A program made the translations under genes and the position numbers. Source: a virus. Taken from it: a DNA stretch of 21,522 nt. Below are positions 3,689-9,876 of this stretch, piece after piece. Positions within the stretch are counted from its first letter, which is position 1. Each line of letters starts with the position of its first letter. The DNA lies in IMG/VR virus record IMGVR_UViG_3300012001_000037, positions 1-21,522 of that record; one strand, 5' to 3'. The notes beneath the pieces were generated by a model. That model had not been told where the DNA came from. It saw nothing but the letters and a program-made list of their open reading frames with translations, and did not search any database.

Positions 3689-4882
3689 CTAGCCCTTGAC
3701 GCAGAGGATGGTCTGGAGGTGCTGGACAACCTCTACAAGATCCTTCTGGGCATCAAGGACACTATGGATGTCTTTGTACGCGCCCGGAATTTCGTCCACA
3801 ACGCCCTGATCCTTGCGGCACTCGACACCAAGTGTTTGTGCTGCGAGGTCCTCCACCGTGAAGGTGGCCTTGGCCTTGTTTCGGCTCATGCGCCGACCAG
3901 CACCATGGGAGGCTGACTGGAAGGATGCATCGTTGCCGAGGCCGCGCACGATGTAGGACCCGGTACCCATCGATCCGGGGATCAGACCGAGGTCGCCGGA
4001 ACCGGCCCGGATAGCACCCTTACGGGTGACCAGCATGGGACGGCCATCGATCATCTCTTCGGCCACGTAGTTATGGTGACAGGAGATTTCCTGATCGAAG
4101 GTGAGGGCGTTGGTCGGGAAGGAGTCCTTGATGACGCCCTTGAAGAGTTCCATCATGACCTTGCGGGACCGGAGCGCGAACTCCTGTGCCCATGAGAGGT
4201 CAAACCGGTAAGCCGCCATCTCCGGGGTGTTAGCAAGGAACACGGCGAGGTCGGGATCGGCAAGGTCCTGATTCTGCGGGAGCGCCTTCGCGATCTTGAT
4301 GTGCCGTTCGGCCAGTTCCTTGCCGATATTGCGTGAGCCCGAGTGCAGGGTGAGCCAGACACGGCCTTCAGCGTCGAGACACATCTCAAGGAAGTGGTTC
4401 CCACCGCCAAGAGTACCCATCTGGTGCTGTGCACGGCTCTCCAACTGCTGCACACCGGCATGCAGGTCACGGAAGCTGCCCCAGAAGGTGTCCCAACCAC
4501 GGTCGATGCCGAGACGACGGACGTTCGGCATCTTGTCATGCCCATTGAAGCCTACAGGGATGGTGTCTTCGACCCGAAGGCGGATCGAGTGCAGGTCCTC
4601 AGGCAGGTCTGCTGCCGTGAGGGAGGTACGGACGGCAGAGACGCCACAGCCGATGTCAACGCCGACGGCTGACGGCGAGATGGCGTTCTCCATGGCAATG
4701 ACGGAACCGACCGTGGCACCCTTGCCGAGGTGTACGTCAGGCATTACGCGCACACCATGGACCCACTGTAGGGAGGCGATGTTGCGGAGCTGCTGCAGTG
4801 CGGCAGGCTCAACTTCGTGCTCGTGAGCCCACATCAATGTGGAGTGCTTGGCACCGCGAAGTGCGATGGGGAAATCAGTCAT
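3689..4882 (-). CDS. rtcB: RtcB-type RNA ligase
   Basis: A 397-residue protein of the RtcB family, which uses GTP and metal to join RNA ends carrying a 2',3'-cyclic phosphate or 3'-phosphate to a 5'-OH. All hallmark motifs are present: MPDVHLGKG (48-55), VDIGCG with D76 and C79, GGGNHF with N162/H163, LHSGSRN with H180, SCHHN (267-271), GSMGTGSY (303-310) and SHGAGRRMSR with H326, the expected guanylylated His. Length matches the bacterial form and no intein is seen. The ATG has an AAAGGA Shine-Dalgarno. Lying inside a tRNA array, it could repair tRNAs cut by host anticodon nucleases or join the unusual tRNA halves at the left edge; both roles are inferences. Confidence 0.97.
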   Translation of the reverse strand: MTDFPIALRGAKHSTLMWAHEHEVEPAALQQLRNIASLQWVHGVRVMPDVHLGKGATVGSVIAMENAISPSAVGVDIGCGVSAVRTSLTAADLPEDLHSIRLRVEDTIPVGFNGHDKMPNVRRLGIDRGWDTFWGSFRDLHAGVQQLESRAQHQMGTLGGGNHFLEMCLDAEGRVWLTLHSGSRNIGKELAERHIKIAKALPQNQDLADPDLAVFLANTPEMAAYRFDLSWAQEFALRSRKVMMELFKGVIKDSFPTNALTFDQEISCHHNYVAEEMIDGRPMLVTRKGAIRAGSGDLGLIPGSMGTGSYIVRGLGNDASFQSASHGAGRRMSRNKAKATFTVEDLAAQTLGVECRKDQGVVDEIPGAYKDIHSVLDAQKDLVEVVQHLQTILCVKG

Positions 4883-4895
4883 TTCTTCGTCCTTT

Positions 4896-4905
4896 GTCGT
4901 TAGTC
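4896..4905 (-). promoter_or_regulatory. Leader motif GACTAACGAC (copy 2) before rtcB
   Basis: Identical to the 10-mer before the DUF7873-like gene and at nearly the same distance from the start (13 versus 12 bases). A TACAAT hexamer, a possible -10, lies just upstream near 4911-4916 without a clear -35. Confidence 0.4.
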
Positions 4906-5020
4906 CTTAAATTGTAAACTAGTGATATGTTAGCTGGAATTCAACCAGTATGGGTGATGAATCCACCAGTTCAGGTAATCAGCCTAAACTCCGACAGCAT
5001 GTCGATCTTTCACATATCAG

Positions 5021-5097
5021 TGCCCCCAGAGAGATTCGAACTCCCATGTGTCCAGTTAACCTTTCAACTAGTTCGTAGCCAGAGGGTATATGGAGGC
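5021..5097 (-). pseudogene. Degenerate tRNA-like gene, possibly Phe-derived
   Basis: Acceptor GCCTCCA pairs with TGGGGGC and the T-arm GGGAG-TTCGAAT-CTCTC is good with A73, but the rest is poor. The D-arm has no clear stem. The anticodon region folds as CTAGTT/AACTGG with loop GAAAGGTT, which puts the usual U33 in the stem and leaves GAA at the loop edge. A normal tRNA-Phe(GAA) exists at 7545-7617. It may be a decaying copy, a processing signal or a decoy. The gap from 4906 to 5020 holds nothing else I can support. Confidence 0.45.
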
Positions 5098-5116
5098 ATA
5101 ATCTATTCTAACATAC

Positions 5117-5689
5117 TTACTTTTTCTTCCCCCTACAGAAGGTGTCCGTTTGGCTGTGACAATTCGGGCAAACAATACGCAAATTTTCAATCCGATTGTT
5201 GAGTGTGTCACCGTCCACATGGTCTAGTTGGAGAGTCAAAGGTTTCCCCTGCCATTCCGGACCAGACCCACAGCAGACACATTCATTGGCTACCCCAAGG
5301 TTGCTGACCATTAGACGCTTTAATGACTCATTACTTCGTTTCTTACCATAGGTGAATACTTCATCAATAGTCTGCTGAACTCTTTTTACACCCACCTTAT
5401 TAAAAACAGGCAGGTTAATGTCACACTCTATCGAGAATTTTCGAGCAATTTTGTAACTAGCATTAGACGGATTCTTACCCATCCCAACCAAAACTTGGTG
5501 CAGAGAATCACTAGAAGAGCAGAGGTGCCTAAAAAGCTCTATATCCCAGAATTCCTTGGGACGGATCGTGTTAAGACTGTATTTCTTTAGCCAATATCGT
5601 ACTGTCGATTGTGTCACAGATGACAGCGAGGCGATGCCGCGCTGGGTGTGCCCAGCATCGATTAGCGATTGGAGGTAGTCTCGCTGCAA
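5117..5689 (-). CDS. HNH homing endonuclease with N-terminal helix-turn-helix
   Basis: A 190-residue free-standing HNH endonuclease. The N-terminus (about 11-37, AGHTQRGIASLSSVTQSTVR) resembles a DNA-binding helix-turn-helix. The C-terminal nuclease has C137/C140, the catalytic LDHVDGD motif with H157, N165, IENLRIVCPNCH (168-178) and a basic tail. These nick or cut DNA at specific sites to copy themselves into alleles that lack them. The start is a TTG at 5689, chosen because an AAGGA Shine-Dalgarno lies eight bases upstream and no ATG fits. It interrupts the tRNA array between tRNA-Ile(TAT) and the degenerate tRNA ahead of rtcB. Confidence 0.93.
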   Translation of the reverse strand: MQRDYLQSLIDAGHTQRGIASLSSVTQSTVRYWLKKYSLNTIRPKEFWDIELFRHLCSSSDSLHQVLVGMGKNPSNASYKIARKFSIECDINLPVFNKVGVKRVQQTIDEVFTYGKKRSNESLKRLMVSNLGVANECVCCGSGPEWQGKPLTLQLDHVDGDTLNNRIENLRIVCPNCHSQTDTFCRGKKK

Positions 5690-5713
5690 TATACGTCCTT
5701 CAAGTAAGTTTAG

Positions 5714-5745
5714 TGCGGGCTTTTACCGCAGTCTCAGGTTGAGAC
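5714..5745 (-). other. Two tandem hairpins upstream of the HNH gene
   Basis: TGCGG/CCGCA with a 7-base loop (5714-5730) abuts GTCTCA/TGAGAC with a 3-base loop (5731-5745). They lie between the tRNA-Ile(TAT) 3' end and the HNH start, with no T-run. A processing or attenuation structure is possible. Confidence 0.4.
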
Positions 5746-5791
5746 TGTTTCCGGATCCGATAGGCAACGTCGTAGCATATAAGTCCGTACG

Positions 5792-5866
5792 TAGGCCACC
5801 TCGGGCTCGAACCGAGATATCCACACCTTATAAGAGTGCTAGCTTCACCAATTTGCTTAATGGCCC
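5792..5866 (-). tRNA. tRNA-Ile(TAT)
   Basis: Acceptor GGGCCAT pairs with GTGGCCT (G1-U72), the anticodon arm is GCACT-CTTATAA-GGTGT (TAT, reads AUA), and the T-arm is CTCGG-TTCGAGC-CCGAG. A73 is present and CCA is not encoded. Confidence 0.9.
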
Positions 5867-5874
5867 ATACTACG

Positions 5875-5948
5875 TACCCCGAGAGGGACTCGAACCCACA
5901 ACTTCTGACTTTTGAGGCCAGAGACTCTGCCAATTGGTCTACCGGGGC
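5875..5948 (-). tRNA. Class I tRNA with leucine anticodon CAA
   Basis: Acceptor GCCCCGG pairs with TCGGGGT through G1-U72 and G7-U66. The anticodon arm is CTGGC-CTCAAAA-GTCAG (CAA, reads UUG), the variable loop is five bases (AAGTT), and the T-arm GTGGG-TTCGAGT-CCCTC has one mismatch. As with the TAA tRNA at 2848-2921, the leucine anticodon sits on a short-variable-loop body. The D-loop and T-loop resemble those of tRNA-Gly(TCC) in this array. Charging identity is uncertain. Confidence 0.8.
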
Positions 5949-6065
5949 AGAGCTTCCATGTTGACGATTTGTCCGGGCGTCAACGTCTCCGGTCTGGCCT
6001 TCTCCTACCCGCAAGTAATACCAGCACTTTGATGATCACCCGTGGCTGTGGGTGTCGGGATTTCG

Positions 6066-6134
6066 TAGACGGTCAGGGTATCGATCCCTGCGGAAAATCC
6101 GTGTAAAGGATTTGTACGTCCCAGCGCCCCGTCC
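6066..6134 (-). tRNA. Atypical tRNA-Val(TAC) with shortened D-region
   Basis: The anticodon arm AATCC-TTTACAC-GGATT (TAC) is perfect, followed by a 5-base variable loop and T-arm CAGGG-ATCGATA-CCCTG, with A instead of U at 54. The 3' acceptor ACCGTCT pairs with GGACGGG through G1-U72 plus five further pairs, with G7-A66 mismatched. Only about 15 bases separate acceptor and anticodon stem, so the D-arm is reduced. It may be a functional minimal tRNA or a decaying one. A near-consensus promoter ends about ten bases upstream. Confidence 0.5.
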
Positions 6135-6144
6135 ATATGTTTAA

Positions 6145-6172
6145 AGTATACACCAGAATTAGTTGGTGTCAA
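6145..6172 (-). promoter_or_regulatory. Strong promoter before tRNA-Val(TAC)
   Basis: TTGACA (6172-6167, 6/6), a 16-base spacer and TATACT (6150-6145, 5/6). Transcription would begin a few bases before the tRNA-Val 5' end. The promoter lies within a dyad: 6144-6149 and 6172-6177, plus ACACCA/TGGTGT, are complementary. Confidence 0.75.
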
Positions 6173-6180
6173 TACTTCGT

Positions 6181-6226
6181 GACTACCTTCTCGTAATCAA
6201 AGGGGCTTGATTACGTAAAGGTAGTC
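6181..6226 (-). other. Long stable hairpin between tRNA-Ser(CGA) and the tRNA-Val promoter
   Basis: GACTACCTT pairs with AAGGTAGTC and, after a small internal loop, CGTAATCAA pairs with TTGATTACG around a 6-base loop. That is eighteen base pairs in 46 bases with no T-run, so it may be an RNase III-type processing site, a terminator of unusual type or a structured small RNA. Confidence 0.6.
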
Positions 6227-6228
6227 AG

Positions 6229-6312
6229 CGGAAAGCAGAGGGCACGATCCCCACTCCTTACAGAGCGTCCAGTTTTCGAGGCTGGTCCTATCACCTGACA
6301 GGTTTACTTTCC
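6229..6312 (-). tRNA. tRNA-Ser(CGA) with non-canonical T-loop
   Basis: A class II tRNA. Acceptor GGAAAGT/GCTTTCC with G73, D-stem CCT/AGG, anticodon arm CCAGC-CTCGAAA-ACTGG (CGA), then a long variable arm. The T-arm TGGGG-ATCGTGC-CCTCT has A54 and U58 in place of the near-universal U54 and A58. Confidence 0.8.
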
Positions 6313-6379
6313 AAGAATGCCTGAACTCCCGTCACACGCTGTGTTTCGAGCGCTTTCCGGTTCCTTCCCAGACATCCAG

Positions 6380-6463
6380 CGGATAGCAGAGAGACCGAGT
6401 CCCATAGCTTGCACTACCACACGCTTTCCAAGCGTGGCCCGCCACCCGACGGGTTTACTATCC
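6380..6463 (-). tRNA. tRNA-Ser(GGA) with non-canonical T-loop
   Basis: A class II tRNA. Acceptor GGATAGT/GCTATCC with G73, D-stem CCCG/CGGG, perfect anticodon arm CACGC-TTGGAAA-GCGTG (GGA), then a long variable arm. The T-arm TGGGA-CTCGGTC-TCTCT has C54 and G58 and an A53-U61 pair. Confidence 0.82.
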
Positions 6464-6477
6464 ATGTAGTTCTTCGC

Positions 6478-6491
6478 CACAGTGCACTGTG
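6478..6491. repeat. Perfect 14-base palindrome CACAGTGCACTGTG
   Basis: This perfect dyad lies in the spacer between tRNA-Ser(TGA) and tRNA-Ser(GGA), next to a second stem, GTCGG/CCGAC (about 6509-6525). It could be a protein operator or an RNA hairpin. Confidence 0.6.
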
Positions 6492-6533
6492 ACAGGTTAC
6501 AACCCTAGTCGGCTAAGAATCCCGACCAACACG

Positions 6534-6618
6534 CGGAGAGCAGAGAACATGATTCCCACAGTATTACCTGCCAACGGGGTTCAAAGCCGCGCCGGTTCGC
6601 CTGCCCGGTTTACTCTCC
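6534..6618 (-). tRNA. tRNA-Ser(TGA) with non-canonical T-loop
   Basis: A class II tRNA. Acceptor GGAGAGT/GCTCTCC with G73 and D-stem CCGG/CCGG. The anticodon arm is GCGGC-TTTGAAC-CCCGT (TGA) by alignment with the two sister Ser tRNAs, with a weak top pair. A long variable arm follows. The T-arm TGGGA-ATCATGT-TCTCT has A54 and U58. Confidence 0.75.
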
Positions 6619-6622
6619 AAAA

Positions 6623-6732
6623 CAGTTAGTACAGACCGATGACCAACCCGGCGTTTATCCCTCTGGCACCTACCTAGCCGGAGCTAGGTAGGGACGAAGG
6701 GTGAGCAAGTCATTCTGCTCTACTGCTAACTG
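6623..6732 (-). ncRNA. Candidate structured RNA filling a tRNA spacer
   Basis: Nested complementary segments span the whole gap between tRNA-Glu(CTC) and tRNA-Ser(TGA): CAGTTAG/CTAACTG at the ends, then GCAGA/TCTGT, ATGAC/GTCAT, a CACCC/GGGTTG pairing, and a 10-bp central hairpin CCTACCTAGC/GCTAGGTAGG with a 4-base loop (6669-6692). It starts two bases after one tRNA and ends four bases before the next. No tRNA or ORF fits here. Confidence 0.45.
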
Positions 6733-6734
6733 CG

Positions 6735-6805
6735 TACCGCTAGCGGGTATCGATCCCGCCCGACAAGCTTGAGAAGCTTGTATACTACCAATATATGATA
6801 GCGGC
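6735..6805 (-). tRNA. tRNA-Glu(CTC)
   Basis: Acceptor GCCGCTA pairs with TAGCGGT (G1-U72), D-stem ATAT/GTAT, anticodon arm CAAGC-TTCTCAA-GCTTG (CTC), T-arm GCGGG-ATCGATA-CCCGC with A54. A73 is present. Confidence 0.88.
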
Positions 6806-6937
6806 TTGGTTAGACCGTCCGGACGTTACACCGGAATCTCTCCTTTTCACAGACCTTCGGGTAATTACTTCGAAGGTGGGTGAGATGTTTGCAACCATCT
6901 CGGTCCCAGAGCGCTTTACTTTATAGCTACTAGCCCG
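6806..6937 (-). other. Hairpin-rich spacer between the two tRNA-Glu genes
   Basis: Three separate hairpins are visible: TCCGG/CCGGA (near 6819-6836), ACCTTCG/CGAAGGT (near 6853-6877) and GAGATG/CATCTC (near 6881-6901). No convincing tRNA or ORF fits. Confidence 0.35.
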
Positions 6938-7009
6938 TACTCCCGACCGGAATTGAACCGGCGCAGCCCGGAGTGAAAATCCGAGATCCAAACCAACATA
7001 GACGGGAGC
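6938..7009 (-). tRNA. tRNA-Glu(TTC)
   Basis: Acceptor GCTCCCG pairs with CGGGAGT (G1-U72), anticodon arm TCGGA-TTTTCAC-TCCGG (TTC), T-arm GCCGG-TTCAATT-CCGGT. A73 is present. Confidence 0.93.
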
Positions 7010-7024
7010 CTATTTCTTATTACG

Positions 7025-7099
7025 TAGCCACTGTGGGATTTGAACCCACGACATCTTCCTTATCAGAGAAGTGCTCTAACCAGACTGAGCTAAGCGACT
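7025..7099 (-). tRNA. tRNA-Ile(GAT)
   Basis: Acceptor AGTCGCT/AGTGGCT (A1-U72, two G-U pairs), canonical D-arm GCTC/GAGC, anticodon arm CTTCT-CTGATAA-GGAAG (GAT), T-arm GTGGG-TTCAAAT-CCCAC. A73 is present. Confidence 0.95.
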
Positions 7100-7154
7100 T
7101 TGAGGCTTGGGTCGAGCTTCCCCTCAGGGCTGTTTCCAGTAACCACAAGCTTTG

Positions 7155-7225
7155 TTCCGGTACTAGGATTTGAACCTAGCTTGCTCGCTCCAGAGGCGAG
7201 TGTAATGCCGCTATACTATACCGGA
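7155..7225 (-). tRNA. tRNA-Gln(CTG)
   Basis: Acceptor TCCGGTA/TACCGGA is perfect, anticodon arm CTCGC-CTCTGGA-GCGAG (CTG), T-arm CTAGG-TTCAAAT-CCTAG. A73 is present. Confidence 0.95.
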
Positions 7226-7233
7226 TTGTTGCG

Positions 7234-7304
7234 CTCCCCGTCGAGGGTTCGAACCTCGGTAATTGGCTCCAAAGGCCAATGTCCTGCCACTAGACGAACG
7301 GGGA
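7234..7304 (-). tRNA. tRNA-Gln(TTG)
   Basis: Acceptor TCCCCGT/ACGGGGA is perfect, anticodon arm TTGGC-CTTTGGA-GCCAA (TTG), T-arm CGAGG-TTCGAAC-CCTCG. The discriminator is G. Its 5' end directly abuts the U-tract of an intrinsic terminator. Confidence 0.95.
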
Positions 7305-7339
7305 AAAAGAAAAGGCCCGTTGGTTCTCACCAACGAGCC
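7304..7339 (-). terminator. Intrinsic terminator inside the tRNA array
   Basis: A perfect 11-bp stem (7339-7329 with 7324-7314, one G-U pair) and a 4-base loop are followed by TTTTCTTTTT. It lies 14 bases after the stop of the 51-residue ORF and runs into the 5' end of tRNA-Gln(TTG), so the downstream tRNAs depend on read-through or on other promoters such as 6145-6172. Confidence 0.88.
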
Positions 7340-7353
7340 GATCCTAGTTGAGA

Positions 7354-7509
7354 CTAGTGACCGCCGTTGGCGACCTTCGAAATTCGCTGGTTTTCGGAGA
7401 CTTCAGTAGGGGCTGCCTCGCCTGTCGTCTGGTTGACAGTAGCGATGCGTGCGTTTTCGGTACGCTCCGTGTACTGGGATCCTTGGAGAAGTGGGTTCAG
7501 AGTTGCCAT
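7354..7509 (-). CDS. Small hypothetical protein (51 aa) within the tRNA array
   Basis: A 51-residue polar protein, MATLNPLLQG to SKVANGGH, rich in Thr, Glu, Gln and Asn with no hydrophobic core pattern, so perhaps extended or disordered. No family is recognised. A longer frame reaching 7746 overlaps tRNA genes and is not used. The ATG at 7509 has an AGGA Shine-Dalgarno about eight bases upstream. It sits between tRNA-Phe(GAA) and an intrinsic terminator, which supports it as the end of a transcription unit. Confidence 0.7.
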   Translation of the reverse strand: MATLNPLLQGSQYTERTENARIATVNQTTGEAAPTEVSENQRISKVANGGH

Positions 7510-7544
7510 GATGATTCCTATCGATAGTTTGCTGTGCTTAAGCG

Positions 7545-7617
7545 TGCCTTCTACCGGCGTCGAACCGGTAACCTCTGGTTCTTCAAACCAGCGCTCTACC
7601 ACCTGAGCTTCGAAGGC
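7545..7617 (-). tRNA. tRNA-Phe(GAA)
   Basis: Acceptor GCCTTCG/AGAAGGC with a G7-A66 mismatch, D-stem GCTC/GAGC, anticodon arm CTGGT-TTGAAGA-ACCAG (GAA), T-arm ACCGG-TTCGACG-CCGGT. A73 is present. Confidence 0.93.
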
Positions 7618-7632
7618 ATATTCAATTATTCG

Positions 7633-7707
7633 AGCTTTCTGTCGGATTCGAACCGACGACCCTCGCTTTACAAGAGCGACGCTCTGGCCGTACTGAGCTA
7701 AGAAAGC
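7633..7707 (-). tRNA. tRNA-Thr(TGT)
   Basis: Acceptor GCTTTCT/AGAAAGC is perfect, anticodon arm TCGCT-CTTGTAA-AGCGA (TGT), T-arm GTCGG-TTCGAAT-CCGAC. Discriminator T73. Confidence 0.95.
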
Positions 7708-7719
7708 ATTTTTACTGCG

Positions 7720-7792
7720 AGCGAAAGACGGGACTCGAACCCGCAACGTCCTACTTGGAAGGAAGGCACTCTACCAATTGAGTTACTTTCGC
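7720..7792 (-). tRNA. tRNA-Gly(TCC)
   Basis: Acceptor GCGAAAG/CTTTCGC is perfect, anticodon arm CCTTC-CTTCCAA-GTAGG (TCC, one mismatch), variable loop ACGTT, T-arm GCGGG-TTCGAGT-CCCGT. Discriminator T73. Confidence 0.94.
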
Positions 7793-7804
7793 ATTTTTAC
7801 TGCG

Positions 7805-7878
<74 letters not shown>

Positions 7879-7918
7879 AAAGGTGTATATAGATGATACC
7901 ACATATTCAGTTGTGTCG

Positions 7919-7989
7919 CACAGTCACTCGGAGTCGAACCGAGGCCTACAGTTTTGGAGACTGTTATGCTACCGTAACACTTTGACCAT
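7919..7989 (-). tRNA. tRNA-Trp(CCA)
   Basis: Acceptor ATGGTCA/TGACTGT (A1-U72, two G-U pairs), anticodon arm ACAGT-CTCCAAA-ACTGT (CCA), T-arm CTCGG-TTCGACT-CCGAG. Discriminator G73. It is the first tRNA of the array, eight bases after a promoter -10 box. Confidence 0.94.
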
Positions 7990-7997
7990 AATACTCT

Positions 7998-8027
7998 ATT
8001 GTATCACGGCTCTTTAGGCCGTGTCAA
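7998..8027 (-). promoter_or_regulatory. Promoter for the tRNA array
   Basis: TTGACA (8027-8022, 6/6), an 18-base spacer and TACAAT (8003-7998, 5/6), ending eight bases before tRNA-Trp. The spacer holds the dyad CACGGC/GCCGTG, a possible operator or the end hairpin of the upstream small gene. Confidence 0.7.
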
Positions 8028-8202
8028 CTAGAGGGTTCCCGATGCCTGACGACTCGGAGAAGAGGACTTCGATGCTGTATACGTTTAGATCGTACCACGT
8101 ATCCGCGATCCGGACCACGTCCGTATCGATCTCTGCAATCTTGCCCAACTTCTCCGAATCGTCAGACGTAAGCTTGACGATGTCGTTCGTGAAAAGTTCC
8201 AT
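8014..8202 (-). CDS. Small hypothetical protein (62 aa), KOW/SH3-like, probably leaderless
   Basis: A 62-residue protein beginning MELFTNDIVKLTSDDSEKLG. The pattern of short beta strands (NDIVKL, GKIAEIDTDVVRI, TWYDL, SIEVLF) suggests a small SH3/KOW-like barrel; this is a reading of sequence pattern, not a family match. There is no Shine-Dalgarno. A TATGCT box ends six bases before the ATG with TTGACA 16 bases above it, predicting a leaderless message. It lies between nrdF and the tRNA array, and its stop codon falls within the array promoter. Confidence 0.72.
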   Translation of the reverse strand: MELFTNDIVKLTSDDSEKLGKIAEIDTDVVRIADTWYDLNVYSIEVLFSESSGIGNPLVDTA

Positions 8203-8208
8203 ACACCA

Positions 8209-9841
<1,633 letters not shown>

Positions 9842-9847
9842 CCTCTA

Positions 9848-9876
9848 AGTATACTCAGAGAGTACAGGATACACAA
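9848..9876 (-). promoter_or_regulatory. Candidate leaderless promoter of the GIY-YIG gene
   Basis: TTGTGT (9876-9871, 3/6), a 17-base spacer, TATACT (9853-9848, 5/6), then six bases to the ATG at 9841. The geometry is identical to three other small genes in the window. It overlaps the end of nrdE. Confidence 0.5.

Noticed and set aside
5700-6014. Minus-strand 104-codon frame
   Set aside because: It covers tRNA-Ile(TAT) and the CAA tRNA; the frame is a by-product of tRNA sequence.
6785-6991. Minus-strand 68-codon frame between the Glu tRNAs
   Set aside because: It overlaps both tRNA-Glu genes. An internal ATG frame exists but lacks a convincing start signal.
7354-7746. 130-codon version of the small ORF in the tRNA array
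   Set aside because: The N-terminal part reads through tRNA-Phe and tRNA-Thr. The internal ATG at 7509 with a Shine-Dalgarno is preferred.
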